Shown in pieces: positions 1-5,623 of a DNA stretch of 7,371 nucleotides. Under the pieces are notes generated by a model. That model did no database searches and had not been told where the DNA came from. It saw nothing but the letters and a program-made list of their open reading frames with translations. Within the stretch, counting starts at the first letter, position 1; each line of letters starts with the position of its first letter. The stretch spans positions 1-7,371 of the forward strand of contig CANHKH010000167.1 in the NCBI GenBank assembly GCA_947460165.1. Direction: 5' to 3'. Made by a program: the position numbers and the translations under genes. This stretch comes from Comamonadaceae bacterium. GTDB taxonomy: Bacteria > Pseudomonadota > Gammaproteobacteria > Burkholderiales > Burkholderiaceae_C.

Positions 1-314
1 AGCGCCGGGCTGATGGTCAGCGGGGGCGAGGCCATGAGCAAGGTGTAGCCATCGGCTGGCGCACGCGCCGCCTCGGCCGCGCCCAGGTTGCCACCGGCAC
101 CCGGCTTGTTGTCGATGACGATGGGCTGGCCCAACTCCAGCGCCAGCTTGGGCGCGACCAGGCGGGCCATGTTGTCGATCAGCCCACCGGGCGGAAAAGG
201 CACCACCAGCTTGATGGGCCGAGTGGGCCAAGCTTGGGCCGAAGCGGTGCTGGCCATCAATGGCGAAATGGCGACCAAAGCAGCGGCCGCTGCGATCCAG
301 ATTCTGCGTTGCAT
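1..314 (-). CDS. Bug/TctC-family periplasmic solute receptor, N-terminal part (partial at left edge)
   Basis: This is the first 104 codons of a tripartite-tricarboxylate-transporter type substrate-binding protein; the rest lies beyond the left edge. The reverse strand reads open from ATG at 314 and starts MQRRIWIAAAAALVAISPLM, a typical signal peptide with a likely cleavage after ASA at residue 26. The mature protein begins QAWPTRPIKLVVPFPPGG (from residue 27), followed by a Gln-Pro-Ile-Val-Ile-Asp-Asn-Lys-Pro-Gly-Ala-Gly-Gly block around residues 63-75 and ADGYTLLMA near 87-95. These are the family's conserved first-lobe motifs. Known family role: capturing carboxylates or other small acids in the periplasm, often without a linked permease. 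AGGG at 321-324 sits 6 nt upstream as a ribosome binding site. The ligand is unknown. It is divergent from the crotonase gene across a long spacer, so joint function with it is only a possibility. Confidence 0.9.
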   Translation of the reverse strand, partial: MQRRIWIAAAAALVAISPLMASTASAQAWPTRPIKLVVPFPPGGLIDNMARLVAPKLALELGQPIVIDNKPGAGGNLGAAEAARAPADGYTLLMASPPLTISPA

Positions 315-877
315 GGGGTTCCCTGATGTCAATTGATCAGGTCATCATACAAATTTTGAATGGACTTCGCATCAGGGAGATCACGGGGACAGGTGTTGGT
401 GTCGGTGCATTTTGGGCATGGGTCACCGACGGCTGCCAGCCTGAATCAGTGAGATGCCCAAATTAAAGGGCTGTTAATTTTTATGTTCGGCTTTAGGCTG
501 GGTCCGGTCAGTCGGCTGTACGATCTGCCTGATCCAGAGCGGTCGTTGAAGGCACAGCCTAGCAGCCTGCAAACTGGCGATGAAAACGATGTTCGCCGCC
601 TGAGCCGCGTCGGCCGTCGAATACGCTCGCCACGGGCGGCGGCTACCCCGCAGCCGGGGTGGCACTACGCGCTGTGTCGGAACGCCATGGCCAACATTAA
701 GGTCAACCCTGAAACTTGGGTCCAATCCTGCGAGCCGTGAACGTTCAAAGACCTGCAAACTCGCCATCCCCGAGTCGCCAGACGTCCAGATTGCGCGCTG
801 AACCCGCCCAGACTTGCGTACTTCGGCCCTCTGCGGGCTCGGCCGGGAGCTTTTTAGGCTCTCACTTGGGGCGTCCT
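315..877. other. Spacer of about 560 bp without a recognisable gene
   Basis: Short open frames exist on both strands (for example 474-767 minus and 483-740 plus), but their translations are rich in Arg, Ser and Pro, look like no family I know, and overlap each other. Visible structure: an AT-rich perfect inverted repeat AAATTAA (460-466) / TTAATTT (474-480), overlapping GCCC (456-459) / GGGC (468-471); a small GC-rich repeat ACCCC (645-649) / GGGGT (656-660); and a 10-base direct repeat CCTGCAAACT at 566-575 and 752-761. The right end of the spacer runs straight into a crotonase that lacks its N-terminus, so some of this DNA is probably foreign to the gene it now precedes. The nature of the inserted or joined sequence is not identified. 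Confidence 0.6.
324..349 (-). promoter_or_regulatory. Possible promoter -10 and operator-like repeat upstream of the left Bug gene
   Basis: On the minus strand a TATGAT hexamer (344-349 on the plus strand as ATCATA) lies about 30 nt before the Bug start and resembles a sigma-70 -10 box; I see no good -35 box. Overlapping it are inverted arms TGATG (324-328) and CATCA (343-347) around TGATCA (334-339), which is off-centre by one base. This could be an operator, but the symmetry is imperfect and no regulator gene is adjacent. Confidence 0.25.
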
Positions 878-1618
878 ATGGCGTTTGAAAATCCTATTCC
901 CCACACCCTGAACGCGGTCGACCTGGCCACCGAGGCCGAGCTGCAGCGCACCTGGACCGAGATCGAGAACGACCCCGAGGTGCGCGTATTAGTGCTCACT
1001 GGCGCCGGAGACCGCGCCTTTTGCGCCGGCGCCGACCTCAAGAACCCGTCAGTCACCGGCCTGGAATACTGGGCCGCACCACGCCCCGGTGGATTTGGCG
1101 GCATTGCCTTGCGCGAGACATTGCTAGTGCCCGTGATTGCCCGAGTAAACGGCTTCGCGCTGGGCGGTGGTTTTGAGATGGTGCTGGGCTGCGACATCGT
1201 CATCGCCTGCGAAGAGGCCAGCTTCGGCCTGCCCGAGCCGCTGGTGGGACGCATGCCGCTCGACGGCGGCATGACCCTGCTGCAGCGCCAGGTGCCCTTT
1301 CGCAAGGCCATGGCCATGATGTTCACCGGCAAACGCGCCAGCGCTGCGCAGGCGCTGGAGATGGGCCTGGTCAACGAGGTGGTACCACGCGCCGAACTCG
1401 ACACCACCGTGGCGCGCTGGGTGCAGGACATCCTGGCCTGCGCACCCCTGTCGCTCAAGGCCATCAAGCAGGTGGTGCGCACCACCTGCGCCATGAGCCC
1501 CGCCCAGGCGCAGGCGCTGCGCCTGCCGGCCCTCGTGGCAGCGCTGAACTCCGAAGATGGCAACGAGGGCGTGCGCGCGTTCCAGGAAAAGCGCAAGCCG
1601 CAGTGGAAGGGCCGCTGA
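878..1618 (+). CDS. Crotonase-superfamily enoyl-CoA hydratase/isomerase, CaiD-like, probably N-terminally truncated
   Basis: From ATG at 878 this gives 246 residues. Crotonases hydrate, isomerise or cleave acyl-CoA thioesters. Visible motifs: an oxyanion-hole segment DRAFCAGADLK (residues 45-55), NGFALGGGFEM (91-101) carrying the first catalytic-type Glu at 100, and FGLPEPLVG (116-124) carrying the second at 120. The C-terminus, with a SEDGNEGVRAFQEKRKPQWKGR-like ending (22 residues from Ser225), follows the pattern of crotonobetainyl-CoA hydratase (CaiD). Recognisable similarity starts only near residue 11 (LNAVDLATEAELQ); the usual first beta hairpin ending in a TLNRP-like motif, about 20 residues, is absent, and none of the three upstream frames supplies it. 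The frame is open further upstream to a TTG at 716, but that extension is not crotonase-like. There is no strong ribosome binding site before 878. The core looks intact, so it may be a recently truncated gene of uncertain activity. The ferredoxin gene follows after 28 bp. The exact acyl-CoA substrate is unknown. Confidence 0.82.
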   Translation: MAFENPIPHTLNAVDLATEAELQRTWTEIENDPEVRVLVLTGAGDRAFCAGADLKNPSVTGLEYWAAPRPGGFGGIALRETLLVPVIARVNGFALGGGFEMVLGCDIVIACEEASFGLPEPLVGRMPLDGGMTLLQRQVPFRKAMAMMFTGKRASAAQALEMGLVNEVVPRAELDTTVARWVQDILACAPLSLKAIKQVVRTTCAMSPAQAQALRLPALVAALNSEDGNEGVRAFQEKRKPQWKGR

Positions 1619-1646
1619 GCGGCAGCGGCACCCGGCGCGAACGGCC

Positions 1647-1976
1647 ATGGCCTACGTCATCGTCGACACCTGCATCGACTGCAAGGACGCCAGTTGTGTC
1701 GCCTGCTGCCCGGTCGACTGCATCTACGAAGGGCCGCGCACCTTCTACATCCACCCGGACGAGTGCATCAACTGCGGCATCTGCGTGTCGGTGTGCCCGC
1801 CCGAGGCGATCTTTGAGGATGCCGACGTACCCGGGCCCCTGACGCAGTTCATCGCGATCAACCGGGAGTTCTTCTCGGACGCGGTGACGGGGCTGGGCAG
1901 CCCGGCCGGGGCGAGCAGCGTGGGCGCTGCGCTGCGGGACCATCCCGTCGTGGCCGCGCGAGTCGCCAGCTTGTGA
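1647..1976 (+). CDS. 7Fe-type ferredoxin ([3Fe-4S][4Fe-4S]), FdxA-like
   Basis: A 109-residue cytosolic electron carrier. The cysteine pattern matches Azotobacter FdI-type ferredoxins: C9, C17 and C50 align with the [3Fe-4S] ligands, and C21, C40, C43 and C46 with the [4Fe-4S] ligands; C25 is the usual free Cys. Two more cysteines occur, C12 (in CIDCKDASC) and C20 (in VACCPVDC). C12 sits where many 7Fe ferredoxins have a non-Cys residue, so the first cluster could be [4Fe-4S]; this is inference. After the clusters come the family segments AIFEDADVPGP (54-64), INREFF and VTGLGSP, then DHPVV. The start ATG at 1647 gives the standard MAYVI opening. It lies 28 bp after the crotonase stop and is probably co-transcribed, which suggests an electron-transfer step in the same acyl-CoA pathway, but the partner enzyme is not in the window. 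The TGA stop (1974-1976) overlaps the end of the IS630 remnant, so the last few residues may be altered. Confidence 0.92.
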   Translation: MAYVIVDTCIDCKDASCVACCPVDCIYEGPRTFYIHPDECINCGICVSVCPPEAIFEDADVPGPLTQFIAINREFFSDAVTGLGSPAGASSVGAALRDHPVVAARVASL

Positions 1977-2122
1977 TGGGCGACGTCCTTGTCAATGGCA
2001 GCTCCCAACTCTGGCACGCTGGTGAATACACCGCAGCGCAGCCGATTGACGGTGATGTCGAGAAAAAAGCGTTCGACCATGTTCAGCCAGGACGCCGTTT
2101 GGGGTGTGAAATGCATGTTCAT
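1974..2122 (-). pseudogene. IS630-family transposase C-terminal remnant
   Basis: On the minus strand, from 2122 down, the translation reads MNMHFTPQTASWLNMVERFF, then LDITVNRLRCGVFTSVPEL and AAIDKDVAHH. This is the C-terminal part of the DDE domain of IS630-family transposases, where HFTPxxASWLNMVERFF carries the last catalytic Glu region and a GVFxSVPEL...AID...HH tail follows. Only about 50 of the usual 340 or so residues remain. Similarity stops abruptly near 2120 at the upstream end and near 1974 at the downstream end, so both ends are lost and no terminal inverted repeats are visible. It is a dead scar. Its two edges coincide with the stop codons of the ferredoxin (1974-1976) and of the amidohydrolase (2119-2121), which suggests that both neighbours were cut or extended by the event. 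Confidence 0.85.
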
Positions 2123-4053
2123 CTTCCTACCCTACCGCAGTCCTGCAACCATCCGGCAAGCTGACGCAGGAACAGGCAGGGATCGCCGTCTGCGTCGCAG
2201 CAACCTTCAGCCACTGGACGGTAACGGCCACGTTGCATTTGGCGCTGGGTGCGCCCAACGGGCGCGCCTGCGGCATGCTGGGCCGCGTCGGCAGATCGCG
2301 CTGGCGTGCGCACCGATAAGCTGCTGGACAACGCCTGCTCGCGCAAATGCACCTCGCCCTCGAACACGGTTCCGGCGACACGCACATCCTTGAGGCGCTG
2401 GACGCCCAGCGCGTATGGGTCGTCCTCCAACACGGTGAAGTCGGCCTTCTTGCCCGCGACGATCGATCCGATCTCGTGATCGAGATGCAACGCAAAGGCG
2501 GCGTCGATCGTGATGCCGCGCAAGGCTTCTTCCAATGTGAGTTGCTCGGCCGAGCAGACCTCGCGCCCCGACCGGGTTGTCCGCGTTGCCGCGCACCAGG
2601 CCAGAGTCAGCGGTTCGGTGGGTGCCATCATGAAGTCGGAATGAAACGACACCCGGATGCCGTTGCGGATCAACGAGCCCGCGCGCACGATCTGTTCTGC
2701 CCGTTCCGGCCCCAGACCCAGCAGCGAGTAGTCGTCCGCCAATGCAAAGATGAAATACGGATTGACCGACGCGTGCGCACCCAGCGCGGCCATCTTGCTG
2801 CTCTGGGCGTTGGTGTGAAAGCCGACGTGGTGCATCATGAAGCGATGGTCGAAACGAGGCTTTTGCTCCTGGGCCGCGGCAAGGGAGGCCAGCACAGATT
2901 CCATACCGCCGTCACCGTTCACGTGGACGTGGAGTTGGTAGCCCGCGTTCCAGAACACCTTCACGCCTTCGGCCAATACCTCTGGCGCCATCAACCACTC
3001 GCCGTCGTGGCCGTCGATAAAGCCTGGTGGCTTCATCTGCATCAATTGCGAGAACATCGCACCGTCGGCAAACAGCTTGACCGATCGCGAGAACTTCACC
3101 CGCCGGCTGGATCGCGATTGCATGGCCTCAACCGCTTTCACTCCCTCAGCGAACGCGGGACAGTGCGTTGGAGACCCCATGACTTTGCGGCCCACAGCCC
3201 GATTCGAAAACGCGCGGGCATCGCACACATTGACGATCCTCAGTGGCCTGCCCGGCTTTTCAATACACGCCTCGAGTGCGGCCAGTTCGTGCTCAGGGTC
3301 CACGGCCCCGAAAACAAGATCGGCAGCGGTGGTGATGCCCCCCTGCTGCATGAGGTCCGCAGTGATGTTCAGCCCTTTGTGGTACCACTCGGGCCGCATG
3401 AGATAGGGCAACAGTCCCGTCACCACGACCTTGTTGCCCGTCTCGTAGAAATGCCCCCGCGCAAGGTCGACTTGCGGGTGGTCACCGACCACCTCCGGGG
3501 AAATGCCGAGTTTCGCCAGGGCGGTGCTGTTCAGGTAGCTCTCGTGGTACGAGCGGTGCCACAGGATCACCGGCCGGTCCGGGCACAGTTCATCAAGCTC
3601 TTTGCGTGTCCAGGTGCCGTGCTCGGTCGGCTGGTAGCCGAAGGTGATGAACCAATCTGCTTTGTCAGGGTGGGCTGCCAGTCGTTCGATCAGAAGTTCA
3701 CGATAGCGCGCAGGCGTGTTCGCCGCTGGCGCCACACGGCCACCTTCCATTCGCCAAGCCTCAGGGGCGATGATTTCCATGGGCGTCAGAATCGCGCCCA
3801 GATACGGATGCAGGTGGTTGTCGATGAAGCCGGGCATCAACACCTTGTCGGCCAGGCGGTTGTCGACGACCGTCTCGCGCCCCTCGCGCCACGGCGCCAT
3901 AGAAGCCAGGTCGCCGACCGCCACAATGCGGTCGCCGATCACGCCTATGGCCGTCGCGTGAGGCAACGATTCATCCATCGTGTGGATTTGCCGTGCAGTG
4001 AAGATGGTCAGCTTCTCTGGCTGCGGTTGGGGCATTGAATTCGAACGCGCCAT
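2119..4053 (-). CDS. YtcJ-type amidohydrolase (Amidohydro_3 family) with unusual C-terminal tail
   Basis: 644 residues. Members of this family are metal-dependent hydrolases related to N-substituted formamide deformylase, and act on amides, formamides or cyclic amides. Visible elements: an N-terminal composite beta domain with ATAIGVIGDRIVAVGD (33-48), the metal motif MPGFIDNHLHP (73-83; H80, H82), SVKLFADGAMFS (324-335; K326, a possible carbamylated-lysine position), LHVHVNGDGG (374-383; H375, H377), MMHHVGFH (406-413) and VSFHSDFMMAPTEPL (468-482; D473). The family normally ends just after GSIVAGKKADFTVLEDDPY (529-547) and GTVFEGEVH (561-569); here about 72 more residues follow, with cysteines at 618, 619, 626 and 639, ending at the IS630 scar. 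ATG 4053 is preferred over the ATG at 4035 because an AGG lies just upstream of the former. The gene begins 13 bp after the stop of the Bug receptor gene, which strongly implies co-transcription. No signal peptide is seen, so it is probably cytoplasmic. The substrate is unknown. Confidence 0.9.
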   Translation of the reverse strand: MARSNSMPQPQPEKLTIFTARQIHTMDESLPHATAIGVIGDRIVAVGDLASMAPWREGRETVVDNRLADKVLMPGFIDNHLHPYLGAILTPMEIIAPEAWRMEGGRVAPAANTPARYRELLIERLAAHPDKADWFITFGYQPTEHGTWTRKELDELCPDRPVILWHRSYHESYLNSTALAKLGISPEVVGDHPQVDLARGHFYETGNKVVVTGLLPYLMRPEWYHKGLNITADLMQQGGITTAADLVFGAVDPEHELAALEACIEKPGRPLRIVNVCDARAFSNRAVGRKVMGSPTHCPAFAEGVKAVEAMQSRSSRRVKFSRSVKLFADGAMFSQLMQMKPPGFIDGHDGEWLMAPEVLAEGVKVFWNAGYQLHVHVNGDGGMESVLASLAAAQEQKPRFDHRFMMHHVGFHTNAQSSKMAALGAHASVNPYFIFALADDYSLLGLGPERAEQIVRAGSLIRNGIRVSFHSDFMMAPTEPLTLAWCAATRTTRSGREVCSAEQLTLEEALRGITIDAAFALHLDHEIGSIVAGKKADFTVLEDDPYALGVQRLKDVRVAGTVFEGEVHLREQALSSSLSVRTPARSADAAQHAAGAPVGRTQRQMQRGRYRPVAEGCCDADGDPCLFLRQLAGWLQDCGRVGR

Positions 4054-4066
4054 GGCCTGCCGCCCG

Positions 4067-5044
4067 TCAGTTCAAACGGATATTGGTGGCGCGCACGATA
4101 TCCGCGAAGCGCTTGGAATCCTGCGTCAGGATGTCCCTGGACTCGGAGGGCGTGGGCACCGTTCTTTCAAACCCGATGTTGCGGAGATATTCCACAAAGT
4201 CGGGTTGTGCGCTTATTTCTTTGACCACGTTGTAGATCTGGTCCACGATGGCCGAAGGCGTGCCGCTCTTCACAGCCAACACATGTTGACCATAGACCAA
4301 CAGGCCGCCATTGTTTTCGGCCGCAGACGCGGAAACATCGGGCAGCGCCGCAATGGGGGCTTGCTGAAGGACGGCCAGGGCTTTTGCCCTATTGGCTTTC
4401 ACGAACGACATAGACGATCCGATAACGTCCACATGCGCTGTGGTGGTACCGCCCAGCAGGTCGACCATGGCCGCGGAAGAGCCGCGGTAGGGCACGATAT
4501 TGAAGTCGAGCGCATTGGTCTTCGCCCAGTTGGCAAGTGCCAGGTGTGCTGCACCACCGACCGCGTTGACACTGATATTCACCTTGCCAGGGTTCTTGCG
4601 AATGAACACAAGAAAATCCTCGAGCGTCTTTTCCGGCCTATCGACCCGGACCACGATCCAGTGGGGCAGTGTATTGACGAAGGTTACCGGCATCAGCGCC
4701 GCCTCGGGGTCGATGGGCAAACTGGTGTTCGTATGCTTCATCACAGTGATCGTGCCTGACCCGGTAAACACCATGCTGGACCCGTCCGCAGGGCGACTGA
4801 CCACCGATTGCACGCCGATGATCGACCCGGCACCCGTGATGTTCTCGACCACCACCGACTGCTTGACGACCAGCTCCATTTTTTTGGCAAGCAGTCTGGC
4901 AATGGCGTCCGTGGACCCACCCGCAGTGAATGGGACCACGATGCGGACCGCCTTGGCTGGCCAAACCTCTGCTGTCGCGGATGCCCCAAAAAGCAAGATG
5001 GCTGAAGAAAGGATGGCGAGAAGAATTTGCCTGGGCTGCAGCAT
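4067..5044 (-). CDS. Bug/TctC-family periplasmic solute-binding receptor
   Basis: 325 residues, normal length for the family. A hydrophobic signal peptide spans residues 1-25 (LLAILSSAILLFGASATA, then EVWPAK), with a likely cut after ATA. The mature protein has the first-lobe motif VRIVVPFTAGGSTDAIAR (33-50), then VVVENITGAGSIIG (64-77) and RPADGSSMVFTGSGT (84-98). The second lobe has GGAAHLALANW (163-173) and VPYRGSSAAMVDLLGG (184-199), where these receptors contact the carboxylate or amide of the ligand. GAGGT (on the minus strand TGAGGTTACCCC then ATG at 5044) is a good ribosome binding site and fixes the start. The gene lies 13 bp upstream of the amidohydrolase and 153 bp downstream of the cupin gene, so it probably delivers the substrate of this operon. 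No TctA/TctB permease genes are nearby, as is common for Bug proteins. The ligand is not deducible. Confidence 0.93.
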   Translation of the reverse strand: MLQPRQILLAILSSAILLFGASATAEVWPAKAVRIVVPFTAGGSTDAIARLLAKKMELVVKQSVVVENITGAGSIIGVQSVVSRPADGSSMVFTGSGTITVMKHTNTSLPIDPEAALMPVTFVNTLPHWIVVRVDRPEKTLEDFLVFIRKNPGKVNISVNAVGGAAHLALANWAKTNALDFNIVPYRGSSAAMVDLLGGTTTAHVDVIGSSMSFVKANRAKALAVLQQAPIAALPDVSASAAENNGGLLVYGQHVLAVKSGTPSAIVDQIYNVVKEISAQPDFVEYLRNIGFERTVPTPSESRDILTQDSKRFADIVRATNIRLN

Positions 5045-5197
5045 GGGGTAACCTCAATATAGAAGGAACGATGGAGAATCTGGAGTAGTAGATCGACGAA
5101 GGAATCGGTCGTCTCGCCGCTTTTCAAGACAGAAGCGTGTCGGGTAATCCAAGTCCCGAATACATTCGAATGCCCTAGCGGGATCGGCTTGGCGGAC

Positions 5198-5557
5198 TCA
5201 AGAAACGAAGATGAAGTATTTGCGTACCGTTTCAATGACCTCCCATGTACCTTTGGTCCCGGGTTCGATGGTGAAGATGTCGCCCTCTTTGACGTGGATG
5301 GGCTTGTTCCCGTCGGGCGTGATGATGCTGTACCCCTCCAGAAAGTGGCAATACTCCCATCGGTCATAGTCAATTTGCCACTTCCCCGGTGTGCAAGTCC
5401 ACATTCCTGCTGTCTTTCTCCCATCGGGTGACTGGTAGGTTGCGACTGTCGTCGTTTGTGGGTTTGTGCCATCGATGCGCTTCCAAGGCGTGGCATTCAG
5501 CTTGGGTTGGGGGTGCGATTCGCGAAAGAGAGTGATGGGTTCAGTCATTTGATGCAT
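5198..5557 (-). CDS. Small single-domain cupin of the DUF861/Cupin_3 (EutQ-like) type
   Basis: 119 residues from ATG 5557; an ATG at 5548 is also possible. The 5557 start is chosen because AGG lies 9 nt upstream, while 5548 has no such site; an in-frame extension up to 5647 would run across the divergent lysR start region and is unlikely. The protein has the Cupin_3 pattern: AGMWTCTPGKWQIDYDRWEY (50-69), then CHFLEGYSIITPDG (70-83), and the second motif KEGDIFTIEPGTKGTWEV (90-107). In the first motif the classical HxH metal ligands are replaced by Asp, Tyr and Glu, as usual in this subgroup, which is related to the cupin halves of ureidoglycine aminohydrolase. It is the first gene of the minus-strand operon and is divergent from lysR. 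It could be a small isomerase or hydrolase, a binding protein or a non-catalytic accessory; its reaction is not known. Confidence 0.88.
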   Translation of the reverse strand: MHQMTEPITLFRESHPQPKLNATPWKRIDGTNPQTTTVATYQSPDGRKTAGMWTCTPGKWQIDYDRWEYCHFLEGYSIITPDGNKPIHVKEGDIFTIEPGTKGTWEVIETVRKYFIFVS

Positions 5558-5585
5558 TCTGGAGCGCCTGATCGTGCAAGTAAAA

Positions 5586-5611
5586 TGCATAATTGAACGA
5601 CAATCTATGCA
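5586..5611. promoter_or_regulatory. Nested palindrome in the lysR-cupin intergenic region, likely LysR operator
   Basis: The 66 bp between the divergent starts holds TGCAT (5586-5590), ATTG (5592-5595), a five-base centre AACGA, CAAT (5601-5604) and ATGCA (5607-5611). The inner and outer arms are both perfect complements and differ in offset by one base. ATTG-N5-CAAT has the size and symmetry of LysR-type recognition sites. A further ATGCAT occurs at 5552-5557, overlapping the cupin start codon. A CATAAT (5588-5593) that could be a -10 box for lysR lies inside the palindrome, and the right arm touches the lysR ribosome binding site. This arrangement fits autorepression plus control of the divergent operon. 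Confidence 0.55.
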
Positions 5612-5616
5612 AGGAG
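5611..5616 (+). promoter_or_regulatory. Strong ribosome binding site of lysR-type gene
   Basis: AAGGAG lies 7 nt before the ATG at 5624 and fixes the start of the regulator. Its first base is the last base of the palindrome, so a protein bound there would cover the translation start region DNA. Confidence 0.8.
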
Positions 5617-5623
5617 CGCAACA

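Noticed and set aside
474..767. Overlapping open frames on both strands (474-767 minus, 483-740 plus) as small genes
   Set aside because: The translations match no family I recognise, overlap each other and have no ribosome binding site; they are described as spacer.
716..877. A 54-residue N-terminal extension of the crotonase from TTG at 716
   Set aside because: The extension is Ser/Arg/Pro-rich and lacks the crotonase N-terminal strand; the ATG at 878 is kept as the conservative start.
862..1596. A 244-codon minus-strand frame opposite the crotonase
   Set aside because: A shadow of the crotonase gene in the opposite strand; no family motifs.
2347..4038. A 563-codon open frame on the plus strand
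   Set aside because: It lies antisense to the amidohydrolase, whose translation matches a known family throughout; the antisense translation is His/Arg-rich and unlike any family, as expected for a GC-rich shadow frame.
5157..5168. Small perfect palindrome CGAATACATTCG between cupin and Bug genes
   Set aside because: Only five-base arms with a two-base centre and no nearby promoter signals; no better than chance.
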